From UBA7672 sp963784415 (GTDB lineage: Bacteria > Pseudomonadota > Alphaproteobacteria > Caulobacterales > Hyphomonadaceae), in NCBI GenBank assembly GCA_963784415.1, contig CAWARK010000002.1:372001-436000 (forward strand): a stretch of DNA of 64,000 nucleotides, read 5' to 3'. A model generated the notes under the pieces. The model saw only the letters and a list, made by a program, of their open reading frames with translations. It was not told the DNA's origin and did no database searches. Below are positions 34,986-44,427 of this stretch, piece after piece (positions within the stretch are counted from its first letter, which is position 1; each line of letters opens with the position of its first letter). The position numbers and the translations under genes are program-made.

Positions 34986-37354
34986 GCGAACGATGTCCAA
35001 GATCCACTCCAGATCGCACTGAGCATTTTGGCGATCACGAACGTACGGACCGCGAAAAGCGGCAGCTTCTTCGTCGTGATCGAAACGTCGCCCATCTGGA
35101 TTTTGATCGCCGTATCCGGACGGGCCTCGGCCAACGACTTCGCGTCGTCGGGAAGCTGCGTCCAGAAAGCCTGCACCAGCCACGGCTTCGACTCGCTCTT
35201 GTCCTCGGCGGAGCGAGGCGCAAGCGTCACGTCGATGGTCGCGCCGTTGGCGGCGCGGCCGACGACGTCGACGATGTAGGTCTCGGCGGGGCCGGAGCGC
35301 AATTTGTAGTCTGCGCCGCCGAAACCTGCGGAGATCGGATTGGCGACCCCGGAATGCGCAGGCGCACTTGCCGCGCATCGGGCGCTGTAATCTGGAGGCG
35401 GATCGTCCGCTTGCCGTCCTGCGCCGTCGTATCGGAGATGATGGTCGCATCGACCTTGCCGGGCGGCGTAAAGGCGATGGCGCGGCTCGCAAGGTTTGGC
35501 GCGCCGCCGGGAGGCGATGGGTTTTCGCCAACCGTGAGTTGGTCTCTCACCGCCTTGGGCAGGGAGCCTGCGCGAGCGCCGGCAAAGACCGCGGCCTTGT
35601 TTTCATCGAGGTCGTAGTGCGCCGTGAAATTCAGCGCGAGCGGACGCTCAACCGAATAGGCGGGCAAGGCGATCGTCGCGACGATGGCGACCAGCGCTGC
35701 CGCGCCGAGCGAGGCCATGACTTTCATCTTGCCGCTCGCAATGCCGCCGATCAGGCCGAACATGGGCGCGAGCACCTGCGCTATGACAACGCCGAACATC
35801 GCCGCGAGGCTGAGGCCCATCATCACGTCGAGCAGGTGGATCATCGGGAAGAAGACAAGCGCGAGCACGGCGCTGGCGATGGCGTAGAAGATCGGCTGAT
35901 AGCGCGGGAAGAGCCATGCCGCGCCGCCTGCGAGCACGAACGCGACGCCCGGGATGAGGAAGATCATCGAGAAGCCCGGGACTGCGAAAGAGAGGCCCAT
36001 GCCGGCGATGAGGAACCAGAACCAGCCGGAGGCAAAGATCGCCTCGCGCTTCGACTGCGGCGCAAGCCATGCGAGGCCGGCTCCGCCCGCGAGCGCTGTT
36101 ACGGCGAAGATCGCCATGTTGAAGGCCTGCGGATAGGCGGTCCAGAAACCAGCCTCCGGGCGAATGAGCGACAGCAGCTGTTGCAGCGCGAAGGTCACAA
36201 GGCCGGCGGCGGCCATGAAGGCGGGCGGGAAAGCGAGCGCACGCCAGTCCAGCTTCTGCCAGCCGCCATCGCGCGTCGGGCGCACCAGCATCATGGCCGA
36301 AATGCCGAAGCAGAGACCGAGAAGCACCAACGCGAACACCTGCGGCAGCATCACGAAGATGCGCGAGCCGACGTCGGCATAGGCGATGTCGTTGCCAGTC
36401 TTGTCATTGCTCCAGTCGCCCGCAACGAACGCCCGCGTCGCGCCGAGCGCCTGATCGCCCATGTGCTGCACGCTGGCGCGGTTGAGGTGGGCAAGGTCGT
36501 CATGATTGGTGTGGTAGAAATCCAGACCGTCGGAGATCGCAATGTTGACGCCGTTGAAGCCGGCATGGAGATGAACGGTGAGATCGGTCGAGTTGGGCAG
36601 CAGTTCGTAGACCGCCGTCATCATCGAGTTGGAGAAACGGCCGCGCGCCGTTCTTCGACCAATCGCCGACAACGCCCGCATTGGGATGGCCTGTCTCGAA
36701 CATCAGCGCCGGGCCGCGAACGCCGCGCGCCTCGAGATTGATGATGCGGCCGACCTTGAAGGGATAATCGGCCTGATGATCGACGAAGGCCTGCGCGCCA
36801 AGAAGACCGGTCTCTTCGCCATCGGTCAGCAGGAAAACGACCGGCCGCGTTGGCGGCTGTTGTTTCAGGAGGTGCGCCACTTCGAGCCAGACGCCGACGC
36901 CGATGCCATCGTCGCCGAAGCCGGGGCTCGCTTCGACGCTGTCATAGTGGGCGCTGACCACCACGGCGGGATCACCCGCCTGACTGGCGGCCGGTCCGGC
37001 GGTGAAGAAGATGTTCTGCACAAAGGCGCAACGCGCAGCGGTTCCCGACAGCGACTGGCAGACATTGGCGGCGCGCAGTTCCGGCGAATAACCGAGGGCG
37101 CGGATCTCCTGCATCAGGCGCGCGCGCGTCTCATCGAGCGACGCCGAGTCAACCGGATGCGGCGTGCCGTCGAGAACGCGGCTCAGGCGCGTGATGGCGC
37201 GCTCGGCATCAAACTGGTCGGGCGCATTCGTGCCGCGAACGGGGTCGAGCTCTAGCGGCAATGCCCGGAAGAAAAACACGACGAACAGCACGGCGAAGAC
37301 GCCCAGCGCCCACGGCGCGGCCGTTTTTGCTTTTTCAGCGACAGGTGTGTTCAC
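34982..37354 (-). CDS. Membrane-bound M28 family zinc peptidase, reading frame interrupted
   Basis: Corrected for one insertion near 36643 and one lost G in the G run at 35347-35350, the protein is about 790 residues. A first membrane helix (about residues 13-32) leads to an M28 domain with zinc ligands visible in VSAHYDS, GFGDDGIG, the catalytic TDGEETGLLG, a Glu/Asp-type ligand near INLEARG, and the late His in YHTNHDD. The C-terminal half has eight or so membrane segments and then a beta-rich luminal tail. This layout resembles the ERMP1/PFF1-type multispan metallopeptidases of eukaryotes. Substrate unknown. Confidence 0.8.
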
Positions 37355-37405
37355 GCGCAGCCCTTCCGTCCAGCCCCCGGGCAGGACGATAGGAGACGTT
37401 GCGCG

Positions 37406-38755
37406 TCAACGCCAGCGCAGGGTCTCGCTGGTCTCGTCAGAGGGGAGCGGGGCGAGCCTGCGGGCGACCATGCAGGCGATGAAGCAGCAGAACAGGCTGG
37501 TTGCGCCCACGGCGGTCGAGCCCGAGAGTTCAAGCACGAGTATCGTCGCGGCAAAGGGTGAATCCGAGAGAACGGCGAGGCAGACCGCCATGCCGACCAG
37601 GCCCATGAAAGCCTGCGGAGCGGGTATCCCCAGCACAAGTCCCGCCACGGCGCCGAGGGCGGCGCCCAGCATGGCGCCGACATAGAGCGAGGGAGAGACG
37701 GCGCCTCCGCCCCAGCGGAAGGCGAATGTGACGCCGGTCGCTGCGATCTTCGCAAGTGCGAGAACGGGCAACAGCTCGGCCCCGTAATTTCCGTTGAGCC
37801 CGGAAGCGAGCGGCTCATAGCCGATGCCCAGCACCTGCGGGAAAGCCAGCGCAATGACGCCGAGCACCAGTCCGCCCGGTAGCGGCAGCAGCCACAACGG
37901 GATCCTCATCCGGCCGGCGGTCGCCGCCGCAAAAATCGGCGCACGCGTCCAGGCGACATTGCAGGCATAGGCCGCGGCAATCAGCACCGGCAGGGCGACG
38001 ATGGCCGCCAGATGCGCCTGCAGCGGAACTTCACCCGGCGGCGGGATCACGATGACGGGTCGTCCGCCCATCAGCCACATCGACATCAGCCACCCGGCCA
38101 CCGCTGCAATCGCCACCGGCCCCAGCGATGACAGGCGCTGCCGCCGCAAAATCAGCTCCCGCGCCAGAAACACGCCCGCGATCGGCGCATGCAGAGACCC
38201 CCCCACCGCCGCCGCCACCCCCATCCCCACCAACAACCGCCGCGACGCCACATCCAGGCCGAGCAGGCGGCCGTGCAGAACGGCAACTGTCGCGCCAAGG
38301 TGCGCGGCCGGCTCCTCGCGGCCCGCGCTGCCGCCCCAGGCCAGCGATACGACCGCGGTAATGGCCGACAGGAAACCGTCACGAAGCGTCAGGGTAGTGG
38401 CGCGGATCGTGCCCCGCAGGCGGCGATGCTGAACCACGTCCTGCAGGCCGAACGTACGCGGGGAACGGCCCCAGCCGAACGAAATGCCCAGGCGGAGCAG
38501 GAGACAGATCAACGCTCCACCGACCAATGGCGCGATCAGGCGGCTCCACCACGGCATATCCACGAGCCGCGACGCGAGGCGTCCAGGCGAGGCGCCATAA
38601 GCAATGAACTGACCATAAGCGATGAGGCCGTGAAAGACGAAGATCATGAGGCCGACGAGAACGCCGACCAGAGCGGCAAGCGCCCACATATACAAGCCGC
38701 CCCGTTTGGGACGGCTTACGATCTCGCCAGCTGGAACAACTATCTCACGCGACAT
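37406..38755 (-). CDS. ClC family chloride channel/transporter
   Basis: A 449-residue polytopic protein. The helix D-F region reads GGSAGREEPAAHLGA, aligning with the GREGP motif that carries the gating glutamate. A later GGGAVSPSLYVGAMLG matches the GxFxP loop, and SDSPFAATILVLEL matches the helix at the third ion-binding element. The first selectivity motif, GSGIPE in classical members, is replaced by GRSPRTFG, so ion selectivity may differ. No cytosolic CBS domains. Likely a Cl-/H+ antiporter or related anion transporter. Confidence 0.85.
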   Translation of the reverse strand: MSREIVVPAGEIVSRPKRGGLYMWALAALVGVLVGLMIFVFHGLIAYGQFIAYGASPGRLASRLVDMPWWSRLIAPLVGGALICLLLRLGISFGWGRSPRTFGLQDVVQHRRLRGTIRATTLTLRDGFLSAITAVVSLAWGGSAGREEPAAHLGATVAVLHGRLLGLDVASRRLLVGMGVAAAVGGSLHAPIAGVFLARELILRRQRLSSLGPVAIAAVAGWLMSMWLMGGRPVIVIPPPGEVPLQAHLAAIVALPVLIAAAYACNVAWTRAPIFAAATAGRMRIPLWLLPLPGGLVLGVIALAFPQVLGIGYEPLASGLNGNYGAELLPVLALAKIAATGVTFAFRWGGGAVSPSLYVGAMLGAALGAVAGLVLGIPAPQAFMGLVGMAVCLAVLSDSPFAATILVLELSGSTAVGATSLFCCFIACMVARRLAPLPSDETSETLRWR

Positions 38756-38926
38756 TCAACCAGACCTTCTGGTGGCCTTCCTGACAGGGTCAAGCGGTTG
38801 CAAGCAAGGGTGGATAAAAATTCAGTCTTTCGATGACCTGCGTGGCGGCGGACTGGCGTCCGGCCTTGTGCCCTGACGCTGGGGACAGCAGTCTGCACGC
38901 GAGTGAAGTGTTCAGGAGTTCAGCCA

Positions 38927-39616
38927 ATGCGCGCCATTCTTTCTACCGCAACAGTCCTGGCGTCGGTCATGTTGCTGACGGCCTGCGGAGGTGAGGAGGC
39001 TGCCGCGCCGATTCCCGCTGCGGCGTCTGAAGCGGCGGGGCCGATGGAGAATGTGGCGGAGGGGGGGGCGGCGGAGGTGGCGTTTGTGCTGGGGTGCGGC
39101 GCGCCTTTCACCCCGGATGCGACTCCCGCGACTTTGGCGGCCGCTTTTGGCCGGGAGAATGTCGTTCCCGAAACGATTGACGGACCCGAAGGCGAGCCCA
39201 TGAACGTGACTGCCATCTATCCGAACGACCCCGACAAACGCATCGAGGTCAGTTTCGCCAACGAGGAAGAACGCACCGGCCTGATCGCCGTCACGGTGCG
39301 TGACCATCCCTCGCTGTGGAAAGGCCAGGGCGGCTATTCATTCGGCGATACGATCGAGGCGGTCGAGAAAGCCAATGGCGGGCCGTTTGCGGTCTCGGGC
39401 TTCGGCTGGGACTATGGCGGGTTCGTCACCGACTGGAAGGGTGGCAAGCTGAAAGAGGCTGGTGGTTGCGCGACGACCGTGCGGTTCTCGCCGGAGGCCG
39501 ACGACATCGCGCCGGGCATTCAGGGCGACGGCGTCAATCCGCTGTCGACCGATCCCGCCGTCCGCAAGGCGCAGCCGAAGGTGACGATGTTCGGCATCGG
39601 CTGGGCGACAAAGTAG
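38927..39616 (+). CDS. Lipoprotein of unknown function
   Basis: The ATG at 38927 follows CAGGAG and gives 229 residues. Lipoprotein signal with lipobox LTAC (Cys at about residue 18), an Ala/Pro/Glu-rich spacer, then a folded domain with a Cys pair (LGCGAPF and GGCATTV). The strand pattern with a MNVTAIYPNDPDKRIEVSF core is not one I can assign. It precedes a Tat-type lipoprotein gene by 38 bases and is probably in the same operon. Confidence 0.7.
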   Translation: MRAILSTATVLASVMLLTACGGEEAAAPIPAAASEAAGPMENVAEGGAAEVAFVLGCGAPFTPDATPATLAAAFGRENVVPETIDGPEGEPMNVTAIYPNDPDKRIEVSFANEEERTGLIAVTVRDHPSLWKGQGGYSFGDTIEAVEKANGGPFAVSGFGWDYGGFVTDWKGGKLKEAGGCATTVRFSPEADDIAPGIQGDGVNPLSTDPAVRKAQPKVTMFGIGWATK

Positions 39617-39654
39617 AGACTGAGGACAATGGGGATGGGGACCGGGGAATTCGC

Positions 39655-40653
39655 ATGGACCTGAACCGCAGGCAGTTTGCCGCAGGGCTTGCAAGCGCTG
39701 GTGTGTGCGGCAGCCTCGCACTCTCCGGTTGCGCGACGACCGGAAGCAAGGTGGCCGATGCCCGCTCGCGTCTTGTATTTCTCGGGCAGGCAAAAGTGTT
39801 CGCGCTCGATCCCGCAACCGGCAGCGTGACGACATTGGTCGATCAGTCGCCCACGGATGGCTCGCGTCCGAACGGAGTCAATGACGGCATCGCTGTCCAC
39901 GCCGCGACGGGGCAGATCTTCTGGACAAACATGGGCCGCGCGGCGGAGCGCGATGGCTACATCATGCGCTGCGAGGCCGATGGGTCCGGCGTCATGACAA
40001 TCGTGACGCCCGGCGGGACATTCACGCCCAAGCAGCTCAAGATCGACGAGACGGCGGGCAAGCTCTACTGGGCGGATCGCGAAGGCATGGCGATCCAGCG
40101 CTGCAATCTCGATGGCTCGCACATTGAAACACTGGTGACGACGGGCAGTGCGAAATTCAATGTCGGCGATGAGACGCGCTGGTGCGTCGGCATGGCGCTC
40201 GATCCTGCTCGCGGGCACATCTACTGGAGCCAGAAGGGTGGCGACAATGCCGGGCAAGGCGTGATCCGCCGCGCCGATATGGCGATGCCAACCGGCTCGA
40301 CGCCAACAAATCGCCGCGACATGGTCACGCTGTTCTCGCGCCTGCCCGAGCCGATCGATCTCGACCTCGATCTCAAGACGCGCACGCTCTACTGGAGCGA
40401 CCGTGGCGACAACACGATCTCGCGCGCGCCGATGGATCCGGCCGCGGGATTCAGTCCGGCGATGCGCATTGATCGGCAGGTGCTTGTCACGGGCCTCAAG
40501 GAAGCAATCGGCGTTGCGCTCGACCTTCCGCGCAATCGCATGGCGTATACGTCGCTTGGCGGCGAGGTCGGCATTGCAAGCCTCGATGGTTCCCAAGCGC
40601 GCATCGTCCATATGGCCGGCGGAATGTTGACCGGCATTTGTTGGTCTGCCTGA
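39655..40653 (+). CDS. Tat-exported lipoprotein with YWTD-type beta-propeller
   Basis: The ATG at 39655 gives 332 residues. The N-terminus has a twin-arginine motif (NRRQFAAG) and a lipobox LSGC. The body is a six-bladed propeller with repeated class B LDL-receptor signatures: GQIFWTNMG, GKLYWADREG, GHIYWSQKGG and RTLYWSDRGD, each preceded by a hydrophobic-Asp turn. Tat export implies folding before transport, possibly around a cofactor. Prokaryotic YWTD propellers are binding or lactonase-like proteins; the ligand is unknown. Confidence 0.82.
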   Translation: MDLNRRQFAAGLASAGVCGSLALSGCATTGSKVADARSRLVFLGQAKVFALDPATGSVTTLVDQSPTDGSRPNGVNDGIAVHAATGQIFWTNMGRAAERDGYIMRCEADGSGVMTIVTPGGTFTPKQLKIDETAGKLYWADREGMAIQRCNLDGSHIETLVTTGSAKFNVGDETRWCVGMALDPARGHIYWSQKGGDNAGQGVIRRADMAMPTGSTPTNRRDMVTLFSRLPEPIDLDLDLKTRTLYWSDRGDNTISRAPMDPAAGFSPAMRIDRQVLVTGLKEAIGVALDLPRNRMAYTSLGGEVGIASLDGSQARIVHMAGGMLTGICWSA

Positions 40654-40864
40654 CCAGCGCGGTTCATTACTGCACTATCAATACGTCATCCGACTGCGTT
40701 CCTTCCAGGCGCGCGTCGCAGCATTCCCCATACGTAATGCCGGCGCGAGACCGCCTTGCGCTTCACTTTCGACAGAGTAGGAACGGATTGTCTGATCGGC
40801 GTCGCGCGAGCTTGGCGCCAGATTCGGCGAGCGCCTTGGCCTGAAGCAGAGTTTCGAAACCGAC

Positions 40865-41311
40865 ATGACCCCGATGGCGCCAGACATGCGGCCAAGGACA
40901 TACGCGTCGGTGGAACTGTTCCTCGACATGCTTCATGCCGTGCGCACGCTGGTCGACATCGATCTTGAAAGCATCGCGATCTACATCTGCGTCGCGGAAG
41001 CAACGATGCGGCCGGTGGTTGCCGAGGCGAGCCGCGTCGCCGAGCTTGCCGACGTGGAAGTTGCGCCGGAGGATCTGCGCGGCTCGATCACCATGCTACT
41101 GGTGTCGGACAGGCTGGGCATGCCGCGCGAAACGGTGCGCCGCAAGGTGAAGCAGCTGATCAAGCTGGGGCTGCTGTATCAGGACGACAAAGGCCGGGTT
41201 CGCTCGACGCCGAATTTTCATGAACCGAAAATGGCCGAAGCCGTGAAGGGCGTTGGCGATGCCGTGCGCCGCTACAGCGAACGGCTTGCCATGTATGGCA
41301 TCGAGGACTGA
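40865..41311 (+). CDS. Winged-helix DNA-binding protein
   Basis: A 148-residue protein. After a mostly helical N-terminal half (FLDMLHAVRTLVDIDLESIAIYI), residues about 80-118 form a winged helix: ITMLLVSDRLGMPRETVRRKVKQLIKLGLLYQDDKGRVRS, similar to MarR/Crp-type recognition helices. Probably a local transcriptional regulator. Its target may be the adjacent peptidase gene, which is inference. Confidence 0.75.
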   Translation: MTPMAPDMRPRTYASVELFLDMLHAVRTLVDIDLESIAIYICVAEATMRPVVAEASRVAELADVEVAPEDLRGSITMLLVSDRLGMPRETVRRKVKQLIKLGLLYQDDKGRVRSTPNFHEPKMAEAVKGVGDAVRRYSERLAMYGIED

Positions 41312-41427
41312 ACCTGATCTTCCCGAGCGGGCCTGTCTGGACACGTCCGGCCGAACGGCATTGTGCGGGGTAGAGGATTGCGCCAAACAGTTTCCGTCGG
41401 CCGCGTGATCGGCCTGTTCCGGAGACC

Positions 41428-42849
41428 ATGATGCGCAAGGCTTCAGTTGCAGTTGTTCTCGGTTGCGCCGCCCTGATCCCTGCATTGATCCCGGCTTTCG
41501 CCGTGGCGCAACAGGGCGACACTGGGCGCGTCGCCTTCCGCGCCATCTACCAGGAAATGGTCGAAATCGATTCCTCGCCGACGACAGGATCGTGCACCAA
41601 GGTTGTCACTGCTGCCGAGGCGCGGCTGAAAGCGGCGGGTTTTGCCGGCGCCGACGTACAGGTCATCGTCCCGAAGGACCGCCCCGATGACGGCAACGTT
41701 GTTGCGACCATCCGGGCGCCAGGTTCGACGAAGAAGGGTGTCCTGCTGCTCGCTCACATCGACGTGGTCGACGCCAGGCGCGAAGACTGGGAGCGCGATC
41801 CGTTCAAGCTGTTCGAAGAGGACGGCTATTTCTATGGACGTGGTTCAACGGACGACAAGGCGATGGCGGCGGTCTTTCTCGACCTGATGATCCGCCTGAA
41901 GCAGGAGAAGGCTTTCAAGCCGAAGCGCGACGTGGTGATGGCGCTGACCTGTGGCGAGGAGACGTCGAACCGCATCAACGGCGTCGATTACCTGCTGACC
42001 AATCATCGTGACCTTCTCAATGTGGCCTTCGCGATCAACGAGGGCGGCGGCGGACTGCTGTCGGATAGCGGCAAGCCGCTGGTGTTCCAGATGCAGGCCG
42101 GGGAGAAGATCCATCAGGTCTATACGCTGGAGGTCACCAATCCCGGCGGCCACTCGTCCCGTCCGCAGCCGGACAATGCGATCTATCGCCTGATGGCGGC
42201 AGCAGACAAAGTGTCGAAGCTGTCTTTCCCGGTGCAGGTGACCCCCGTCGTGCGCGAGTATTTTCGCACGACCGGCCCCATCCTCGGCGGCGACATCGGC
42301 AAGGCGATGTCGGCGGTGGCGCAGAAGCCGGAATCCCAGGCTGCACTTGCCGTTTTGCTCGCCGATCCGAGTTACAACGCGTTGCTCCACACCACGTGTG
42401 TCGCCACGCAGCTTGAAGCGGGCCACGCGCCGAACGCGCTACCGCAACGCGCGACGGCGACGCTGTCGTGCCGCGTGATGCAGGGGACGACGCCCGAACA
42501 GGTGAAGACCACGCTGGAAGGCGTGATCGGCGATCCGCAGGTGAAGGTCGAGATCGTCAAACGTCGCGAGGGCTCGTCTGCGCCGCCGCTGACCGAGGAG
42601 ATCATGGCGCCGATCCGCGCGCAGGTTGCAAAGCAGTGGCCGGGCGTGCCGATCGCACCGATGATGATCGCCGGCGCAACCGACGGCCGCTTCCTGATGA
42701 ACGCGGGCATTCCGACCTATGGAATGAGCGGCATGTTCGGCAAGAGCGGCGAGTTCAACGCCCACGGCCTCAACGAGAAAATCCGCGTGCAGTCGCTTTA
42801 CGAAGGCCGCGATTTCCTCGAGGGCGTCGTGCGGGCCTATGTGAAGTAG
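41428..42849 (+). CDS. Exported M20 family metallopeptidase
   Basis: A 473-residue peptidase with a Sec signal (cleavage after FAVA, about residue 26). The M20 dizinc site is complete: His in LLAHIDVVDA, bridging Asp in YGRGSTDDKA, catalytic Glu pair in TCGEETSNR, and later His in FNAHGLNEK. The lid dimerisation domain begins near NPGGHSSRP. It probably cleaves peptides or removes terminal residues in the periplasm. The stop is 8 bases from a convergent gene. Confidence 0.92.
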   Translation: MMRKASVAVVLGCAALIPALIPAFAVAQQGDTGRVAFRAIYQEMVEIDSSPTTGSCTKVVTAAEARLKAAGFAGADVQVIVPKDRPDDGNVVATIRAPGSTKKGVLLLAHIDVVDARREDWERDPFKLFEEDGYFYGRGSTDDKAMAAVFLDLMIRLKQEKAFKPKRDVVMALTCGEETSNRINGVDYLLTNHRDLLNVAFAINEGGGGLLSDSGKPLVFQMQAGEKIHQVYTLEVTNPGGHSSRPQPDNAIYRLMAAADKVSKLSFPVQVTPVVREYFRTTGPILGGDIGKAMSAVAQKPESQAALAVLLADPSYNALLHTTCVATQLEAGHAPNALPQRATATLSCRVMQGTTPEQVKTTLEGVIGDPQVKVEIVKRREGSSAPPLTEEIMAPIRAQVAKQWPGVPIAPMMIAGATDGRFLMNAGIPTYGMSGMFGKSGEFNAHGLNEKIRVQSLYEGRDFLEGVVRAYVK

Positions 42850-42857
42850 CAGCAGCG

Positions 42858-43875
42858 CTACTTCTTCCGACCCTTCGCCTCTGCCGCTTCCTCCTCAAGG
42901 ATCCGCGCGCCCTGCAGGATGCCGTGCAGGGCGTGGTTGCCTTCGTGGCAGGCGTATTCATAGACCGGCCCACGCGATGGGGTGAACACCATCTCGCCCT
43001 TCCACGGCTGGGTATAGAAGCCGGGGTCGTTGATCTCGAAGGCATAGGTCAGCTCGTCGGCCCCCGTGCGGGTGAAGCGTTCGGTGACGACGGCCTGCTC
43101 GGACAGATAGACCGGCTCGTAATTGCCGTGCCAGCGGTTCCAGTTCTTCGTCTCGACGACCAGCGTGTCACCATCCCAGTGACCAACGCTGTCGCCGAGC
43201 CATTGGCTGAGGGCGGCCGGCTTGTGGTCCTCGCCGATACGGATCACGCGCGCATCGTGCATCATCTCGACATCGATCATGACGCTGCGGGGCGTCTGCA
43301 CGATCTGGTACGTGTTGTTGTAAATGTTGTTCAGCATGGGCGGTCCGCCCGATCCCCGCGAACCGATCAGGCAGCGGTCGGCAGGGTTCATGCCTTCCGG
43401 GCCCGTCTTCGTTGCGCTTCGCCAGGATAGCGGCGATGCGCGTCTTGCCGGCGTCCGAGACCGGCATCTTTCCGTCTGCCGGCTCGGTGATCCAGGATGA
43501 GCGGGCTTCGCCGTGCACGACGCCGACCTTCATGCCGCGATCGAGCCAGAAGGCGTTGAAGCCGCCGACATTCGCGCCAGCGGCCGGTGCGCCCTCGTTG
43601 GGGTTTGTGCGACTGTTGGCGGCGACTTCCTGCTGCGCGCGCGCCTGTTCCATCCGCGCCACCTGGGCGGCGTCGAGGACGAGGGGCAGGGAAGGGGTGG
43701 TGCGTTCCAGCGTCGTCATGCTGGTGTTCGTCCACATACCCTGCAGGTCCGGCCTGCCGTCAGGCGTGCGGGGCGGGGAATAGGCCTGCGCAAAGGCTGT
43801 CGGTGCGAGCAGCAGTCCGGCTGCGATGCAGAGCCCAGTGAGTCTGGCGCCGAGTGTGGTGCAGGAATGCCTCAT
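42858..43875 (-). CDS. Exported PDLQG-type protein of unknown function (paralogue B), reading frame interrupted
   Basis: Corrected for one inserted base near 43399, the protein is 338 residues with a signal peptide (cleavage after AFA). It shares with the protein at 22706-23744 the mature N-terminus YSPPRTPDGRPDLQG, then NADR/ERCLIGS-like segment, a GDSVGHWDGDTLVVET motif, FEINDPGFYTQPWKGEM and VYEYACHEGNHALHGIL. The common CHEGN motif near the C-terminus is the strongest candidate for an active or metal site. Function unknown. Lies between an M20 peptidase and a TonB-dependent receptor. Confidence 0.75.
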
Positions 43876-44427
43876 CCGAACGTGTCTCCGTGCGCGATCA
43901 CCCTAAGTAGGCATAATCGGGAGCGCGCGAAAGCTCCCGGCGAAAGCGATCGCGTCGCAAAGCGCCTGTTGTTTGGGACGCGCCGCCCACGACGAAGGCA
44001 GGGCGCGAAATGCTGGTCGCGCATCGAGCAAGTGCGCGCATGATTTGCGCAAACCGGCTCTCGAACCCATGCGCCCCCATCCTGCGTGACGTGGCGTTGT
44101 GCATGGGCGCACAAGCGGTCACCAGCGCGTCACCCGATTCCCATTTGATCACGCTCCCGTGCGCGGGTCGCATGGCGTCCTGAAACAAAGCTGTCATAGT
44201 TCGACTACGCGATAGGAAAATTTCGCATCGGGCGGCTGCGCGCGCAGCTCCGCCCTAAAGCCAGTTGGCGCATCGAAAAGGCGGCGCCTCTCATTCCGAC
44301 ACCGTCCACTTTTTGAGACGCCGCAGGTGGGTTCGACTTCCACCGTGCAAGGCCGGATGGCGTGATCAGCACAACAAGAAACGGGGAGGAAACACAGGAG
44401 AGCTTCAAACACACACGGGGACTAAAA
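43876..44427. other. Gene-free spacer upstream of the TonB-dependent receptor
   Basis: About 550 bases between divergent genes. No convincing coding region. It has a small hairpin GGGAGC-GCTCCC near 43919-43938 and an A/G-rich leader (GGGAGGAAACACAGGAG) just before the receptor gene. I did not recognise a B12 or other riboswitch. Probably holds the receptor promoter and a long leader. Confidence 0.5.

Noticed and set aside
34677..35279. Plus-strand frame of about 200 codons
   Set aside because: It lies opposite the end of the M28 peptidase and the EF-Tu domain 3-like gene, both of which have recognisable sequence and a coupled GTGA junction.
35368..36741. Long plus-strand frame opposite the M28 peptidase
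   Set aside because: Arg/Glu/His-rich and without domains; the minus strand has the zinc site and membrane helices.
43876..44427. Cobalamin or other riboswitch before the TonB receptor
   Set aside because: The conserved box elements of the B12 riboswitch were not found; only a small hairpin and a purine-rich leader are visible.
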